A stretch of DNA of 64,000 nt, taken from an uncultured Clostridia bacterium (GTDB lineage Bacteria > Bacillota > Clostridia > TANB77 > CAG-508). Where the stretch lies: NCBI GenBank assembly GCA_947628215.1, contig CANQYZ010000007.1:1-64000 (forward strand), given 5' to 3'. Position numbers and translations under genes: made by a program. The notes beneath the pieces are model-generated. The model ran no database searches. It was not told the DNA's origin and saw only the letters and a list, made by a program, of their open reading frames with translations. Below, piece after piece: positions 1 through 10,176 of the stretch (the stretch's first letter is position 1; every line of letters starts with the position of its first letter).

Positions 1-1364
1 TCAGTTGCAACCTCACCGATGATATTAACAGAACCATCTGTCTTTTTCTGTACGTCCAAACATTCCTGACCTGCGATTGTTTCAGTCTCACGCATTGATA
101 AGATATTTCTTGTTGGATAAATTTTTCTTAAGTGAAGCTCGAATGCAGTTTCAGTGATACGAAGGTTCATAGTTTCATATATGTTTTCAATCATCGCCAT
201 CAGCATTGTTGTTTTACCACAACCTTGCTCACCAGTAAGTGCTATAATTCTGGCTCCTTTTACTAAGAATTTTAATAAATCTATTGCTTCTTCTTTTCCA
301 TCAAATCTAACGATTTGTTCTAGTGTAGCTCTCTTTGTATCGAACTTTCTTACGAAGAAAGCCCATGTCTCAGACATACTTGGTCTAACAACAACGATAC
401 GAGAACCATCTTTCATTTCATTGATTTTATAACCGTTTGTATCAGATAACTGACCTGGGTTATTATATTTATAAATGTTTTGACATACTCTCTTAAGTTC
501 ACTCTCTGAACCAAATGATAGGAATGCAAGTCTTATTGATTTACCTTGGAAGAATATCCAAATACTATCACAAGCTCTTGGAACTTTTGCTTCAGTAATT
601 TGTGTTAAATAGTCTCCATCTGTTTGAGCAACTTGGCTTAAGAATGATTCTGGAAGACCAGATACACCTCCTGAAACACCATCTATGTTCATATCTCTTA
701 TTTCATCTATACTACTATATCCTTTATATCTTTGATATATTCTTTGTACAACTACTTCTAGCTTATCATGGAAAGATAAGTTAAAGTTTTCTTTCTCATA
801 AATATCATCAATTTCTTGCTCTGTTATTACGTAGCAAGGTTTTGATTCACCAGCAACATATTTTAAAACAGCTAAATCATATTTTTTAATCATTTGTGTT
901 AATGCTTCATAGCCAAATTCTTTTTTATATTCATGAATTATAACATCAAACTTATCTTGAGCTGTTAGAAGAGATGGAATATCAAAAGGTATTGACTTAG
1001 AAATATTTGTTTCAGTAACACCATATTCTTTTGAAAGTAAATCATAAATAAGCTCTTTTATGTATTTCTTATCATTAACGTCTCCATAAGTACAACCTTT
1101 TAGAGCTTTCTTTAATTCATACTTTTTATTTTTTCTTCTTTTCAATTCTTCTTCTGATAAACCAATATCATATAAGTTTACTTTTGTGATTTCATCAAGT
1201 CTTTTCTTTATAAAAGCAACCATTTTATCAAGAGTATATGTTTTATCATCTTGTTCTACTTCATTTTCAGTTTCTTCTTTAGCTTTTTTCTTGATATTAT
1301 ATACGATATAAGTTATTGCAAGTATAAATACAGCTACTACTGCAATTATGTTTTTCAAATTCAT
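1..1364 (-). CDS. CpaF/TadA-like pilus assembly ATPase (3' end outside window)
   Basis: Open minus frame from ATG at 1364 (MNLKNIIAVVAVFILA...) to window edge; contains ALTGEQGCGKTTMLMAMIENIYE Walker A and ...RETETIAGQE...; adjacent to TadZ/CpaB-like genes. Confidence 0.8.
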   Translation of the reverse strand, partial: MNLKNIIAVVAVFILAITYIVYNIKKKAKEETENEVEQDDKTYTLDKMVAFIKKRLDEITKVNLYDIGLSEEELKRRKNKKYELKKALKGCTYGDVNDKKYIKELIYDLLSKEYGVTETNISKSIPFDIPSLLTAQDKFDVIIHEYKKEFGYEALTQMIKKYDLAVLKYVAGESKPCYVITEQEIDDIYEKENFNLSFHDKLEVVVQRIYQRYKGYSSIDEIRDMNIDGVSGGVSGLPESFLSQVAQTDGDYLTQITEAKVPRACDSIWIFFQGKSIRLAFLSFGSESELKRVCQNIYKYNNPGQLSDTNGYKINEMKDGSRIVVVRPSMSETWAFFVRKFDTKRATLEQIVRFDGKEEAIDLLKFLVKGARIIALTGEQGCGKTTMLMAMIENIYETMNLRITETAFELHLRKIYPTRNILSMRETETIAGQECLDVQKKTDGSVNIIGEVAT

Positions 1365-1391
1365 TGCTTTTCTTTGGCTCCTCTCTTCATT

Positions 1392-2240
1392 CTAGAATCC
1401 CATTTGAAGTGCTTTTATCCTATTTATAATATCTTCTGTTGATGATGTTATTTCAGATATAAATAAAGCATTTCTATCTGAACTATCTATAATTGACATT
1501 CTAAATTTTAGAAAATAATTGCTTACCATTCCTTCACTTGCTGATTCAAAGAATAAAGTATTATAAGATACTACTGATATTTCACCTTTTAGTCCTAAAT
1601 ATCTTGAAATATTCTTTTTTGAATATTTTGAAAATCTATCATATCTTCCGATTAGTGGTAATACTTTATTTGATGCAAATAGTTCGTTTTTCTCTTTTAA
1701 TTCTGTATATTCATCTAAGTCTACTAATCTTTGTGTTAAGTTTAAAACTATTAAATCTGATATTTGCAAAACATCTTTTACAAAAGGTTTATCAAAACCT
1801 TTTTGAAGATCTACAAATACATAATCATAATATCTATTTGCTGTTTTTAATATATCTACAAATCCAGCTTCAAGTTTAGCTTGATCTGCTGGTGATTGAG
1901 CTTTATTTTTAGTTATAATCTCAAGTCTATTTTTAAATATAACTTTTGTATAATCTTTAATAGCTTCAGGAGTTTCTTTGCCACTAGATACTAGTTGAGA
2001 AAGTCCTGCTAAACCATTTCCAAGGTCAAGTTTTCCTTGATTTAATTTCTTTATTGCTAAATTTTGATCTACTTGCTTGCTATCCCAGAAGCAATTAGCA
2101 ATAGTAGGATTGTCAAAATATGTATCTACTACAAGTATTTTGTAATTATGTTCTACTGACATATGAGTTGCAATTGCAATCATTGATAATGTTTGTGCTG
2201 TTTCTTTATTATTTTTGCTCCAAAAAGCTACAATTGACAT
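1392..2240 (-). CDS. TadZ/CpaE-like P-loop-related protein of pilus cluster
   Basis: ORF track; MSIVAFWSKNNKETAQTLSMIAIATHMS start typical of MinD/TadZ-like; cluster context. Confidence 0.55.
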   Translation of the reverse strand: MSIVAFWSKNNKETAQTLSMIAIATHMSVEHNYKILVVDTYFDNPTIANCFWDSKQVDQNLAIKKLNQGKLDLGNGLAGLSQLVSSGKETPEAIKDYTKVIFKNRLEIITKNKAQSPADQAKLEAGFVDILKTANRYYDYVFVDLQKGFDKPFVKDVLQISDLIVLNLTQRLVDLDEYTELKEKNELFASNKVLPLIGRYDRFSKYSKKNISRYLGLKGEISVVSYNTLFFESASEGMVSNYFLKFRMSIIDSSDRNALFISEITSSTEDIINRIKALQMGF

Positions 2241-2244
2241 TTTA

Positions 2245-2946
2245 TTAAACTCCTTTTTCGATTTTTCTAACTGCTTTTTTTACATCTCCAGATGAAACGC
2301 CATCTGTCTCTAATAGTCCTGATGCTAAATATATTAGAGAATCTTTATATTGAGAACTTAAATTTTTAAACTTAATTCTAGAAGTTCTTTGATTCTCAAA
2401 TATAATACTTTGATCTCCTCTTTCAAATGGAAAATATATTTTTTCTTTTTCCCAAACTATATTGTAATTCATTCCTAAAAACTCTAAGTATTCATCTTCT
2501 TCTTTTGTCATATCTCTAGAAAATAATACTTTAGTAAGAGTTACATCTTGTTGAATTCCACCAAAAAGTTCTAATCCTTTTTTTAATGAATACACGTCAA
2601 AAGAAGTAACGAAATATTTCTTATCTGCTTCTTCTAGTTTAAAATTTTCCATTCCAGAAATCGTATCTGTATCTACAAAAGCAACATCATATAAAGATGT
2701 TATATCATCTACGCCTAAATAATCTGATATATCTTCAAAGCTCTCGAAACCTACTGCAACATCCATTGACTCATATTCTGTAACATATGTAGTAGTTGGA
2801 TTTATTACTGGTACGATATATTTTGCTTTTTGAAGTAATGTTGCATCTACAATTAGCATCTTTTTTCCAATTTCTTGGAAAATTTTTGCTATATATAATA
2901 TTAAATCTGTTTTATCATATGCTCCTATAAAAGCAATCTTCTTCAT
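2245..2946 (-). CDS. TadZ/MinD-like protein of pilus cluster
   Basis: ORF; MKKIAFIGAYDKTDLILYIAKIFQEIGKKMLIVDATLL resembles degenerate P-loop. Confidence 0.5.
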   Translation of the reverse strand: MKKIAFIGAYDKTDLILYIAKIFQEIGKKMLIVDATLLQKAKYIVPVINPTTTYVTEYESMDVAVGFESFEDISDYLGVDDITSLYDVAFVDTDTISGMENFKLEEADKKYFVTSFDVYSLKKGLELFGGIQQDVTLTKVLFSRDMTKEEDEYLEFLGMNYNIVWEKEKIYFPFERGDQSIIFENQRTSRIKFKNLSSQYKDSLIYLASGLLETDGVSSGDVKKAVRKIEKGV

Positions 2947-2961
2947 CTAAAAAACCTCCGT

Positions 2962-3921
2962 CTAATAAGTACCTTCTCCTAAAAATGCATTTCTTTCATC
3001 TGTTTGTTGTTGTTCTTGAGATGTTACACCTTCATTTGTTTTCTCTCTTATTTCCTCTTGTTCATATCCACCTAAGTAGCCTTCGATAATGCTTCTTACA
3101 CTCTTGTTATTTGCCCATGCATATCCTTGATTTTCAATCATGTATTTTATAATACTTTGTACACCTTCTGTTGGTACATATGTAATCTTAGAAGCTTTTT
3201 GGCTTTGTGGTGAAGTATAAACATCTGCCCATAAGCTACTTCCATCTATAATATATGATTCTATTATTGCATTGCTCAAACTCTCAATTTCAATTTCTGA
3301 CATTTTTAGCCATATTGTTGTTGCATTTGCTTGTTCAACATATTTTTTTGCAACTACGACAAAGTCTTGTCCAGAAGGTAGTTTTAATCTGACATCAATA
3401 TATACACCTTCAGTAAGTTGTGAAGGAAGTGAAATCATATTATATTCAACTAATCTCTCTGTGCTGTCTATAGCACCATTTATAAGCATTGATTTTGTAA
3501 CTATTGTACCTTTTGGAATTTCTACTTTTGCTTGAAGAACATTTACTTTTAATTCTTGTGTATCTGGATTATAAGTCTCTAGATCGCTATCCTCTAAAAG
3601 TCCCTCATTCATATTTGTTGCAACTAATTGCTTTTCTAGTTTTGTTTGTGGACTTCCATTTTCATCTCCAGCACCATAAGCAATTGTTCCTTCACCTATA
3701 GTCTCTGTTGCAACATATACAGTTTTAAATAAACTATCCTTTTCTTCTTGTAATTCCTTATTTTTTGAAGTTAATCCGTTCATTCTATATAGTAGGAAAC
3801 CTACTACTAATGCTGCTAAAAGTAATGTTATGAACATACCTAATAAAAAAGAATTTGTCATTTTTCTTTGCATTGGATTTTGAGCCATTTTTATTTCCTC
3901 CTTATAAAAAAAGTGCTGCAC
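2962..3921 (-). CDS. CpaB/SAF-domain-like membrane-anchored protein (probable start MAQNPMQRK)
   Basis: ORF with N-terminal TM and VLQAKVEIPKGTIVTKSMLINGAID SAF-like segment; pilus context. Confidence 0.55.
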   Translation of the reverse strand: MQHFFYKEEIKMAQNPMQRKMTNSFLLGMFITLLLAALVVGFLLYRMNGLTSKNKELQEEKDSLFKTVYVATETIGEGTIAYGAGDENGSPQTKLEKQLVATNMNEGLLEDSDLETYNPDTQELKVNVLQAKVEIPKGTIVTKSMLINGAIDSTERLVEYNMISLPSQLTEGVYIDVRLKLPSGQDFVVVAKKYVEQANATTIWLKMSEIEIESLSNAIIESYIIDGSSLWADVYTSPQSQKASKITYVPTEGVQSIIKYMIENQGYAWANNKSVRSIIEGYLGGYEQEEIREKTNEGVTSQEQQQTDERNAFLGEGTY

Positions 3922-4083
3922 ACTTTTTTTCTATTTTATTCGCTAAAATAATACTATTTACATTGTACAACACTATTTTTTTTATATCAATATATTAAAT
4001 TTGTTGTAATTAAAAAAATATACTTTTGTTACTTTTTTGTAATCATCTGCTTTTTTATACAAAATATATCTTTAAAATGCAAA

Positions 4084-4969
4084 TTATAAAATGTATTTTT
4101 TTAATACTTCTAATACTCCATCTGAGTTATTATCATTTACAACTATATCTGCCATAGCTTTGATATATGGAGCACTATTTCCCATTGCAACACCGAAGTC
4201 CTGCATTTTCAATCAATTCTTTATCATTTATGTTATCACCTATTCCAATAACCTCTTCTTTAGTGATATTTAGCTTTTTCATAATTGGTTCTAATGCACA
4301 CCATTTATTTACATCTTTATTTGTGATTTCAGTATAAAAGTATTGTACTGGTACTTCTTCTGTTCCTGATTTTATGATTTTTCTTGACATATGTGCTACA
4401 TCTAAAACATCAATATCAGGTATAGTTCTTAATTTTTTAATTATACTATTAAATATAACTTTTATATTATCACATACTGTTACTTTTAAAAATTTTTCAT
4501 TTTGTGATTTTTCAACATAATCATATATATTAGAAATAATACTTATACTTGTTCTTTTTTCTTCTTGTTTATTAGCATTTTCTTTATAATAAAAAAGTGT
4601 ATTATAATTTAAAGCTTTTGTTATAACCTCATTTTCTGTATAAATATTATAATAAATACTATTATCATCACATATTTTTACTATATTTAAAATTTGTTCT
4701 TTAGTTAAAAACTTATTATGTATTATTTCTTTTTTTCCTATATCATATGCTACTGCACCATTTCCAGATATTAGATATTTATTTGCTCCAATTTCATTTG
4801 CTAATGTTTCAACAGAGCTTATAGGTCTTCCTGAAGCTAAAACAACTTCAACACCTTTATCTAAAGTATCTTTAATTCCTTTTTTCGTAGCTTGCGAAAT
4901 TTCGCCATAAGAGTTTAACAAAGTTCCGTCTAAGTCCATCGCCACTAATTTGTACATAAATAATAACAC
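4084..4969 (-). CDS. Cof-type HAD hydrolase, requires +1 shift at CGG (4193-4195)
   Basis: YKLVAMDLDGTLLNSYG and GIGDNINDKELIENAGL[CGG>G]VAMGNSAPYIKAMADIVVNDNNSDGVLEVLKKYIL; length mod 3 = 1. Confidence 0.88.
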
Positions 4970-5152
4970 TCACTTTCTCTATTTTTTAAGCAATTGTAAT
5001 TATATCATTTAGAAAAAATATTTCAACATATGATTTTTATAAAATACTTAATTTTCAGAAAAAATTACCAGTTTATTTTTTTCAAAAATGTATATTCTAA
5101 ATAATGAAAAGACGATTAGTTTTTTCAAATTAAAATCCAGGAGGTGAAACAA

Positions 5153-5359
5153 ATGGCATCAAACAACAGCAATAGAAAATTAGTACCAGAAGCTATGGAT
5201 TCATTAGAAAAATTCAAATATGAAGTAGCAAGTGAAGTTGGTGTTAATTTAAAAAATGGATACAATGGAAATATATCAGCAAAAGACGCTGGTAAAATAG
5301 GTGGAAATATGGTTAAGAAAATGATTCAACAAGCTGAAAATCACATGATTGGTAAATAG
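5153..5359 (+). CDS. alpha/beta-type small acid-soluble spore protein
   Basis: MASNNSNRKLVPEAMDSLEKFKYEVASEVGVNLKNGYNGNISAKDAGKIGGNMVKKMI; RBS AGGAGGTG. Confidence 0.93.
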   Translation: MASNNSNRKLVPEAMDSLEKFKYEVASEVGVNLKNGYNGNISAKDAGKIGGNMVKKMIQQAENHMIGK

Positions 5360-5377
5360 TTAATTATTTTCTAAGCT

Positions 5378-5422
5378 ATGTTTAGCAGGAATATATTAAG
5401 TTATATTCCTGCTATTTTTATT
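5378..5422. terminator. hairpin AGCAGGAATATA..TATATTCCTGCT type terminator
   Basis: agcaggaatatattaagttatattcctgctattttt. Confidence 0.7.
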
Positions 5423-5726
5423 TTTCATATATTACTATACCAGTCCTTTCGATTTCCTTTTCAATTTTTGAATTTTTATTTATTTCTATTCTTTCTATAA
5501 CATCTACTTCTTTATTTAGTTTTTCTTTTATTTTTCCCATTAAAGCATAAAATTTTAGACCTTTTAATTTTCCGTTACTTTCAAGCAATATATCTATGTC
5601 ACTATCTTCGTCCTGAACATTTTTTGCATAGGAACCAAATAATATTGCTTTTTCTACTTCAGTATCGGCTAATATCTCATATAAAGCTTCTTTAATTTCT
5701 TCAATTGTATATATCTTCTTGCTCAT
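5418..5726 (-). CDS. MNT-type nucleotidyltransferase domain protein
   Basis: ILFGSYAKNVQDEDSDIDILLES. Confidence 0.8.
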   Translation of the reverse strand: MSKKIYTIEEIKEALYEILADTEVEKAILFGSYAKNVQDEDSDIDILLESNGKLKGLKFYALMGKIKEKLNKEVDVIERIEINKNSKIEKEIERTGIVIYEK

Positions 5727-5772
5727 AATTATTTATACTCTTTCTTTTTTCATTTTATCATGCTTAAACTCT

Positions 5773-6507
5773 TTATTTTATATAATCTTCTATATTTTCA
5801 CATATAAAAAAGTCACAATATTTTTTAGCTTTTTCATAATCTTCTTTGTTTCTAATAGTCCATCCTCCAATTAAAATTCCTTTACTACGTAAGTACTTTA
5901 TTCTATTAGATGGAAGAGAACTTATATTATATGATATAAAATCTGGTTTATTTAAAAAATTTGTAAATACATTTTTTAAAATAAACTTTTTAAAAAATCC
6001 AATCTTTTCTCCTTTATAATTAGAACTTAGCTGTCCTCTTAAAATTTCACTATAATTATCTTTAAACCACTTTACAGAAAAAGGATCAAAACTTTGAATT
6101 GCAAACTTGCCTTTATAATCCTTTAATATTTCCATACTTTTTTCTTCTAAACTTCTATCTTTTACATCATATTTATATTCTATTAAAAGCGGTACTTTTC
6201 CATCTACTAATGCTAAAACATCTTCTAAATACGGAATATGTTCATTTGTATTATCTAGTGTTAATTCTTTAATATCATCATATGTACATGTCTTTAATTC
6301 TTTGTTTTTTCCTGTCATTCTAATTAAATTATCATCATGAAATACAACTACTTTTCCATCAGCTAATATATGAAGATCAATTTCTATTCCATATCCTTTA
6401 TCTATTGCTTTTTTATATGAGAGCAAAGAATTTTCTGGAATATTTTCTTTTTTATTAAATAACCCTCTATGAGCTATAATTTTATCTTTTAAAAAATTAT
6501 CATTCAA
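5773..6507 (-). CDS. glycerophosphodiester phosphodiesterase
   Basis: IAHRGLFNKKENIPENSLLSYKKAIDKGYGIEIDLHILADGKVVVFHDDNLIRMTG. Confidence 0.92.
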   Translation of the reverse strand: MNDNFLKDKIIAHRGLFNKKENIPENSLLSYKKAIDKGYGIEIDLHILADGKVVVFHDDNLIRMTGKNKELKTCTYDDIKELTLDNTNEHIPYLEDVLALVDGKVPLLIEYKYDVKDRSLEEKSMEILKDYKGKFAIQSFDPFSVKWFKDNYSEILRGQLSSNYKGEKIGFFKKFILKNVFTNFLNKPDFISYNISSLPSNRIKYLRSKGILIGGWTIRNKEDYEKAKKYCDFFICENIEDYIK

Positions 6508-6516
6508 TTTTTTTAC

Positions 6517-7305
6517 CTACTTTTCTATAATAGTTGCACATTCTCCTGTATTTAAATCTACAACTCCTGTTATATTTTCATAAATCTCATAATTTCTCAT
6601 AAGGCTAAATTTTACTACCCAAAAATTTTCAAAATCACAAGCATATTTTATTTTATTATCTTTTATTTCATCATAACTTGTAAGTTCAAATTTTACATCT
6701 TTTGCATAATCAAATTTTAATTCTTCTTGAAGAATCTTTAAAGCTCCTTTATCTGAAATTTCATTATCTTCCTTAAAGTCAGCTATAATATCATAATTTT
6801 TTAAATAATCATACTGTTTAGAACTTTTATAAAAATCATATACATTATAAAGTCTAAATACTAAGCAAATAATATATATCAAAATAAATAGTATTAATAA
6901 AATAATTTTACTTTTTTTAGACTTAAATATAAGAAGCGTTAATATATTTAAATAAATCAAAAGTTGTCCTAAAGAAAATACAAAAGAAGTATTTAAGATT
7001 TCAAGACTTACTTTAGAATATTTTATTATTCCAAGTACATGAATATTCCAATTAATATTTTTTATAATAATATTATATAAATCTAAAGCAGATATAAGTG
7101 AAATTATAGAAAATAGTACTATAAATACAAGCTTTATATTTTTTATAATATTTTCTTCTTTTTCACCATTTTCTTTTCTTTTTTCTTCACTACTTTTATT
7201 CTTTTCCTCTATACTTTTATTTAACTTATTTGAAACTATAAAAAAGCAAACATCACTTATTATTAAAAATAATATAATTGTTACTATTTCATTTATAAGT
7301 CTCAT
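6517..7305 (-). CDS. hypothetical membrane protein
   Basis: ORF, several TM stretches. Confidence 0.6.
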   Translation of the reverse strand: MRLINEIVTIILFLIISDVCFFIVSNKLNKSIEEKNKSSEEKRKENGEKEENIIKNIKLVFIVLFSIISLISALDLYNIIIKNINWNIHVLGIIKYSKVSLEILNTSFVFSLGQLLIYLNILTLLIFKSKKSKIILLILFILIYIICLVFRLYNVYDFYKSSKQYDYLKNYDIIADFKEDNEISDKGALKILQEELKFDYAKDVKFELTSYDEIKDNKIKYACDFENFWVVKFSLMRNYEIYENITGVVDLNTGECATIIEK

Positions 7306-7397
7306 ATATCCTCCTCGTATTTTGACTTTTACTTTACTTTTTCTAAACTTTTTGATTTTTTAAAATTTTATCATTTACTTTATAAAAAAACAATAAA

Positions 7398-7440
7398 ATA
7401 CGGGCCTAAACATTTTTGCTTTAAGCCCGATTTTTATCCT
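7398..7440. terminator. terminator hairpin CGGGC...GCCCG
   Basis: cgggcctaaacatttttgctttaagcccgattttt. Confidence 0.75.
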
Positions 7441-8234
7441 TTCATTGCAATATTATTTCCAGATTCATATTTTTCTAAAACTTTAGAAAAAATATATTTT
7501 GCAATTAAAATATAGATAATCATAACTACTATTACTAATATAAATATTTTTAAATCAAATTTTTCCATAAGCCTTATTGGAAAATGTACTGCATACATTG
7601 CAGGAATTACTGTAAACATTAAAAACTTTATTCCTTTTCCAAATATTGCTTCTGGATATGTTGTAAAAGTTGCAAATAGACTTTGTTCATAAACATGTGC
7701 TATATTTTCTACATCTCCTAGCCATACTGCTAGACTTCTTACAATTACCATTATACTTGCAAGGAAAATAAGTCCAATTATTGAATAAACAATAATCATT
7801 AAAAAGTCTAAAATACTATCTGATACTATTATTCCTAAAATAGTACCATATACTAAGTCTCCACATGCTGCTAAATCACATTTAGATGTTGCAATATTGA
7901 AGAACATATTTTTTGGCTGAAGAAGATATGTATCTAGAGTTCCACTTATAATATATGTATTTAATTCTTTGATTCCACCAAAGAAAAAGTGTACAGCACC
8001 CCATGAAATAACTGGTATTGACCATAAATACATTATATCTTTCATTCCAATTCCATTTATATTTCCACCATTTATTCCAAAAACTACACCCCAAAATATC
8101 AAGAAAAACCCGTTATTTACCATCATAAATATAACTTGCATTACAAAGCTTTTCTTATATTCTAAAGCAATTTTTATATTACATATTATAGATTTTATTA
8201 TAAAATTTATTGTGTTTTTAGCCTCCATTAACAT
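7434..8234 (-). CDS. ABC-2 family exporter permease
   Basis: ORF, TM-rich; pairs with adjacent permease and ATPase. Confidence 0.75.
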   Translation of the reverse strand: MLMEAKNTINFIIKSIICNIKIALEYKKSFVMQVIFMMVNNGFFLIFWGVVFGINGGNINGIGMKDIMYLWSIPVISWGAVHFFFGGIKELNTYIISGTLDTYLLQPKNMFFNIATSKCDLAACGDLVYGTILGIIVSDSILDFLMIIVYSIIGLIFLASIMVIVRSLAVWLGDVENIAHVYEQSLFATFTTYPEAIFGKGIKFLMFTVIPAMYAVHFPIRLMEKFDLKIFILVIVVMIIYILIAKYIFSKVLEKYESGNNIAMKG

Positions 8235-8988
8235 TTATTCTCTTCACCCCTTTTGCATACATTATTCTTATTATTACATATAGAAAGATTCCTGAAAGTA
8301 TTTCTAATCCTAATAATTTTAATGATGGTATTAAGTCAAATTTTGTAAATATTCTAGCAGGTGCATATACCAAATATGTAGTTGGTAAAAATAAAAATAT
8401 TTTTTGTACAAATGCTGGATAAAATTCTATTGGTGTAAATACTAGAAAAAAGCTAAGCTTTTGAGTAATTAACCAAAAAGAACTATTCTCTTCTGTAAAA
8501 AATGCTATAAGTCCAACAAATATTTGAAGTAGTATTCCTATAAAAATTCCAATAATTGCTGATATTAATGTAAATATTATGCTAAGTGCAGAAATTTTTA
8601 TTTTAGATACTAATAAAAATCCTAAAACTATTGCAAATATCATATTTACTATAGCTTTAACAAAAACAGATAAGTTTTCTGCAATTGTATAATTTATATA
8701 ATCTACTGGCTTAATTAACATATTTGCAATTGTACCATCTTTTATCATCTCTCCTATTTTCTTATAAGTTTTAAAACTAGAATATGTTATAAACTCAGCA
8801 ATTATTATGTACCAAATAAGTTCATCTTTACTATAGCCTACTATTTCTTTTCCTTTCAAAATATAAGACCATAACTCATTAAAAACTATTATATGTATTG
8901 CAAAAGAAATAAGAGATATAAAATAATCATAGATAAAATTAAGTTGTGTTTTCATACTATATTTAAAGATTTCTATATATTTTCTCAT
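8218..8988 (-). CDS. ABC-2 family exporter permease
   Basis: ORF, TM-rich, operon with ABC ATPase. Confidence 0.75.
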   Translation of the reverse strand: MRKYIEIFKYSMKTQLNFIYDYFISLISFAIHIIVFNELWSYILKGKEIVGYSKDELIWYIIIAEFITYSSFKTYKKIGEMIKDGTIANMLIKPVDYINYTIAENLSVFVKAIVNMIFAIVLGFLLVSKIKISALSIIFTLISAIIGIFIGILLQIFVGLIAFFTEENSSFWLITQKLSFFLVFTPIEFYPAFVQKIFLFLPTTYLVYAPARIFTKFDLIPSLKLLGLEILSGIFLYVIIRIMYAKGVKRINVNGG

Positions 8989-9014
8989 TCTCTTTTTCCT
9001 CCTTTGCTTTGTCT

Positions 9015-9983
9015 TTATTTTTTCTCTTCTACTCTTGTATAAATGTCATATATAACTTCTTCAAGTGGCAAAGGAAGTGCTTCTATATCTATAATGTTTC
9101 CATATTTCATAAACTTTTCTAGAATTTCTGACATCTTTATTTTAGAAACATCTACCTTTATCACTACTTTATTTTCTTCTTTTGATACTAAAGAATATTC
9201 AAAATCTACATTTTCTATATTTTCATCATATATTATTTCTACAAATTTCTCTGATAAGTATTCATGTTTTAATTCTTCAATATTTTCATCTTTTATTATT
9301 TTTCCATCATCTATAATAATTATTCTATCGCAAACTTTTTCAATATCTGATAAGTCATGACTTGTTAGAAATATAGTTGTTCCAAACTTTTCATTTAATT
9401 CAAGTATCGCTTTTCTTACTTTTTCTTTTACCATAATATCTAGGCCTATTGTTGGTTCATCTAAAAATAAGATTTCTGGATTATGTAGCATTATTGCAAC
9501 GATTTCGCATATCATTCTTTGTCCAAGTGATAGCTTTCTTACTGGAATTTTTATTATTTCTTCTATTCCAAATTGTTTTACAAGTTTTTCTATTCTTCTT
9601 TCTAGCTCATCTTTTGGAATATCATACATTGCACCTAATAGATAATATGTATCAATTGCAGGTAAGTGCATCCAAAGACTAGACTTTTGTCCAAACATAC
9701 ATCCTATTTTATATGCAAGCTTCTTTCTTTCTTTTGCAGGATCTAATCCTGCAACTTTTACTTCACCTGATGTTTTATGTAAAATTCCTGTTAGCATTTT
9801 TATGGTTGTAGACTTTCCAGCTCCATTTGGACCTACAAACCCAATTATTTCTCCTTTTTTTACATTAAAACTAATATTATTTACTGCTATAAAATCTTTC
9901 TTTTCAGGAAAGAAAAAGCCTTTTAGTCCTTTTTTTCTAACCTGTTTTGTGAAAGTTTTATTTAAGTTTTGAATCTCAATCAT
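9015..9983 (-). CDS. ABC exporter ATP-binding protein
   Basis: GFVGPNGAGKSTTIKML, LSLGQRMICEI, EILFLDEPTIGLD. Confidence 0.95.
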   Translation of the reverse strand: MIEIQNLNKTFTKQVRKKGLKGFFFPEKKDFIAVNNISFNVKKGEIIGFVGPNGAGKSTTIKMLTGILHKTSGEVKVAGLDPAKERKKLAYKIGCMFGQKSSLWMHLPAIDTYYLLGAMYDIPKDELERRIEKLVKQFGIEEIIKIPVRKLSLGQRMICEIVAIMLHNPEILFLDEPTIGLDIMVKEKVRKAILELNEKFGTTIFLTSHDLSDIEKVCDRIIIIDDGKIIKDENIEELKHEYLSEKFVEIIYDENIENVDFEYSLVSKEENKVVIKVDVSKIKMSEILEKFMKYGNIIDIEALPLPLEEVIYDIYTRVEEKK

Positions 9984-9994
9984 TTTCTTTCCTC

Positions 9995-10135
9995 CTTTTA
10001 AATAAAAAACAAAAACCTCACAAAGAGTTCTTTTTATTAAGACTCCTTGTAAGGTTTACTTACTTCTGTGTAATAGTAATATTTTACTATCTATATCGCT
10101 TGGAACTTTTCTTCCTAGATATACTCCTAACATAG
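9995..10135 (-). promoter_or_regulatory. 5' leader with terminator-like hairpin upstream of ABC exporter operon (possible attenuator/riboswitch)
   Basis: minus strand: ATAGTAA-AATA-TTACTAT hairpin followed by AAACCTTACAAGGAGTC...GAACTCTTTGTGAGGTTTTTGTTTTTT. Confidence 0.5.
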
Positions 10136-10176
10136 TTAATATTTTAGCATTTATATTTATTTATGTCAACAATATT

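Noticed and set aside
5144-5359. SASP start at GTG 5144
   Set aside because: ATG 5153 is preceded by AGGAGGTG at ideal spacing and matches family N-termini.
5418-5726. MNT nucleotidyltransferase as half of a HEPN-MNT toxin-antitoxin pair
   Set aside because: No HEPN-like partner ORF adjacent; neighbours are a spore protein and a GDPD.
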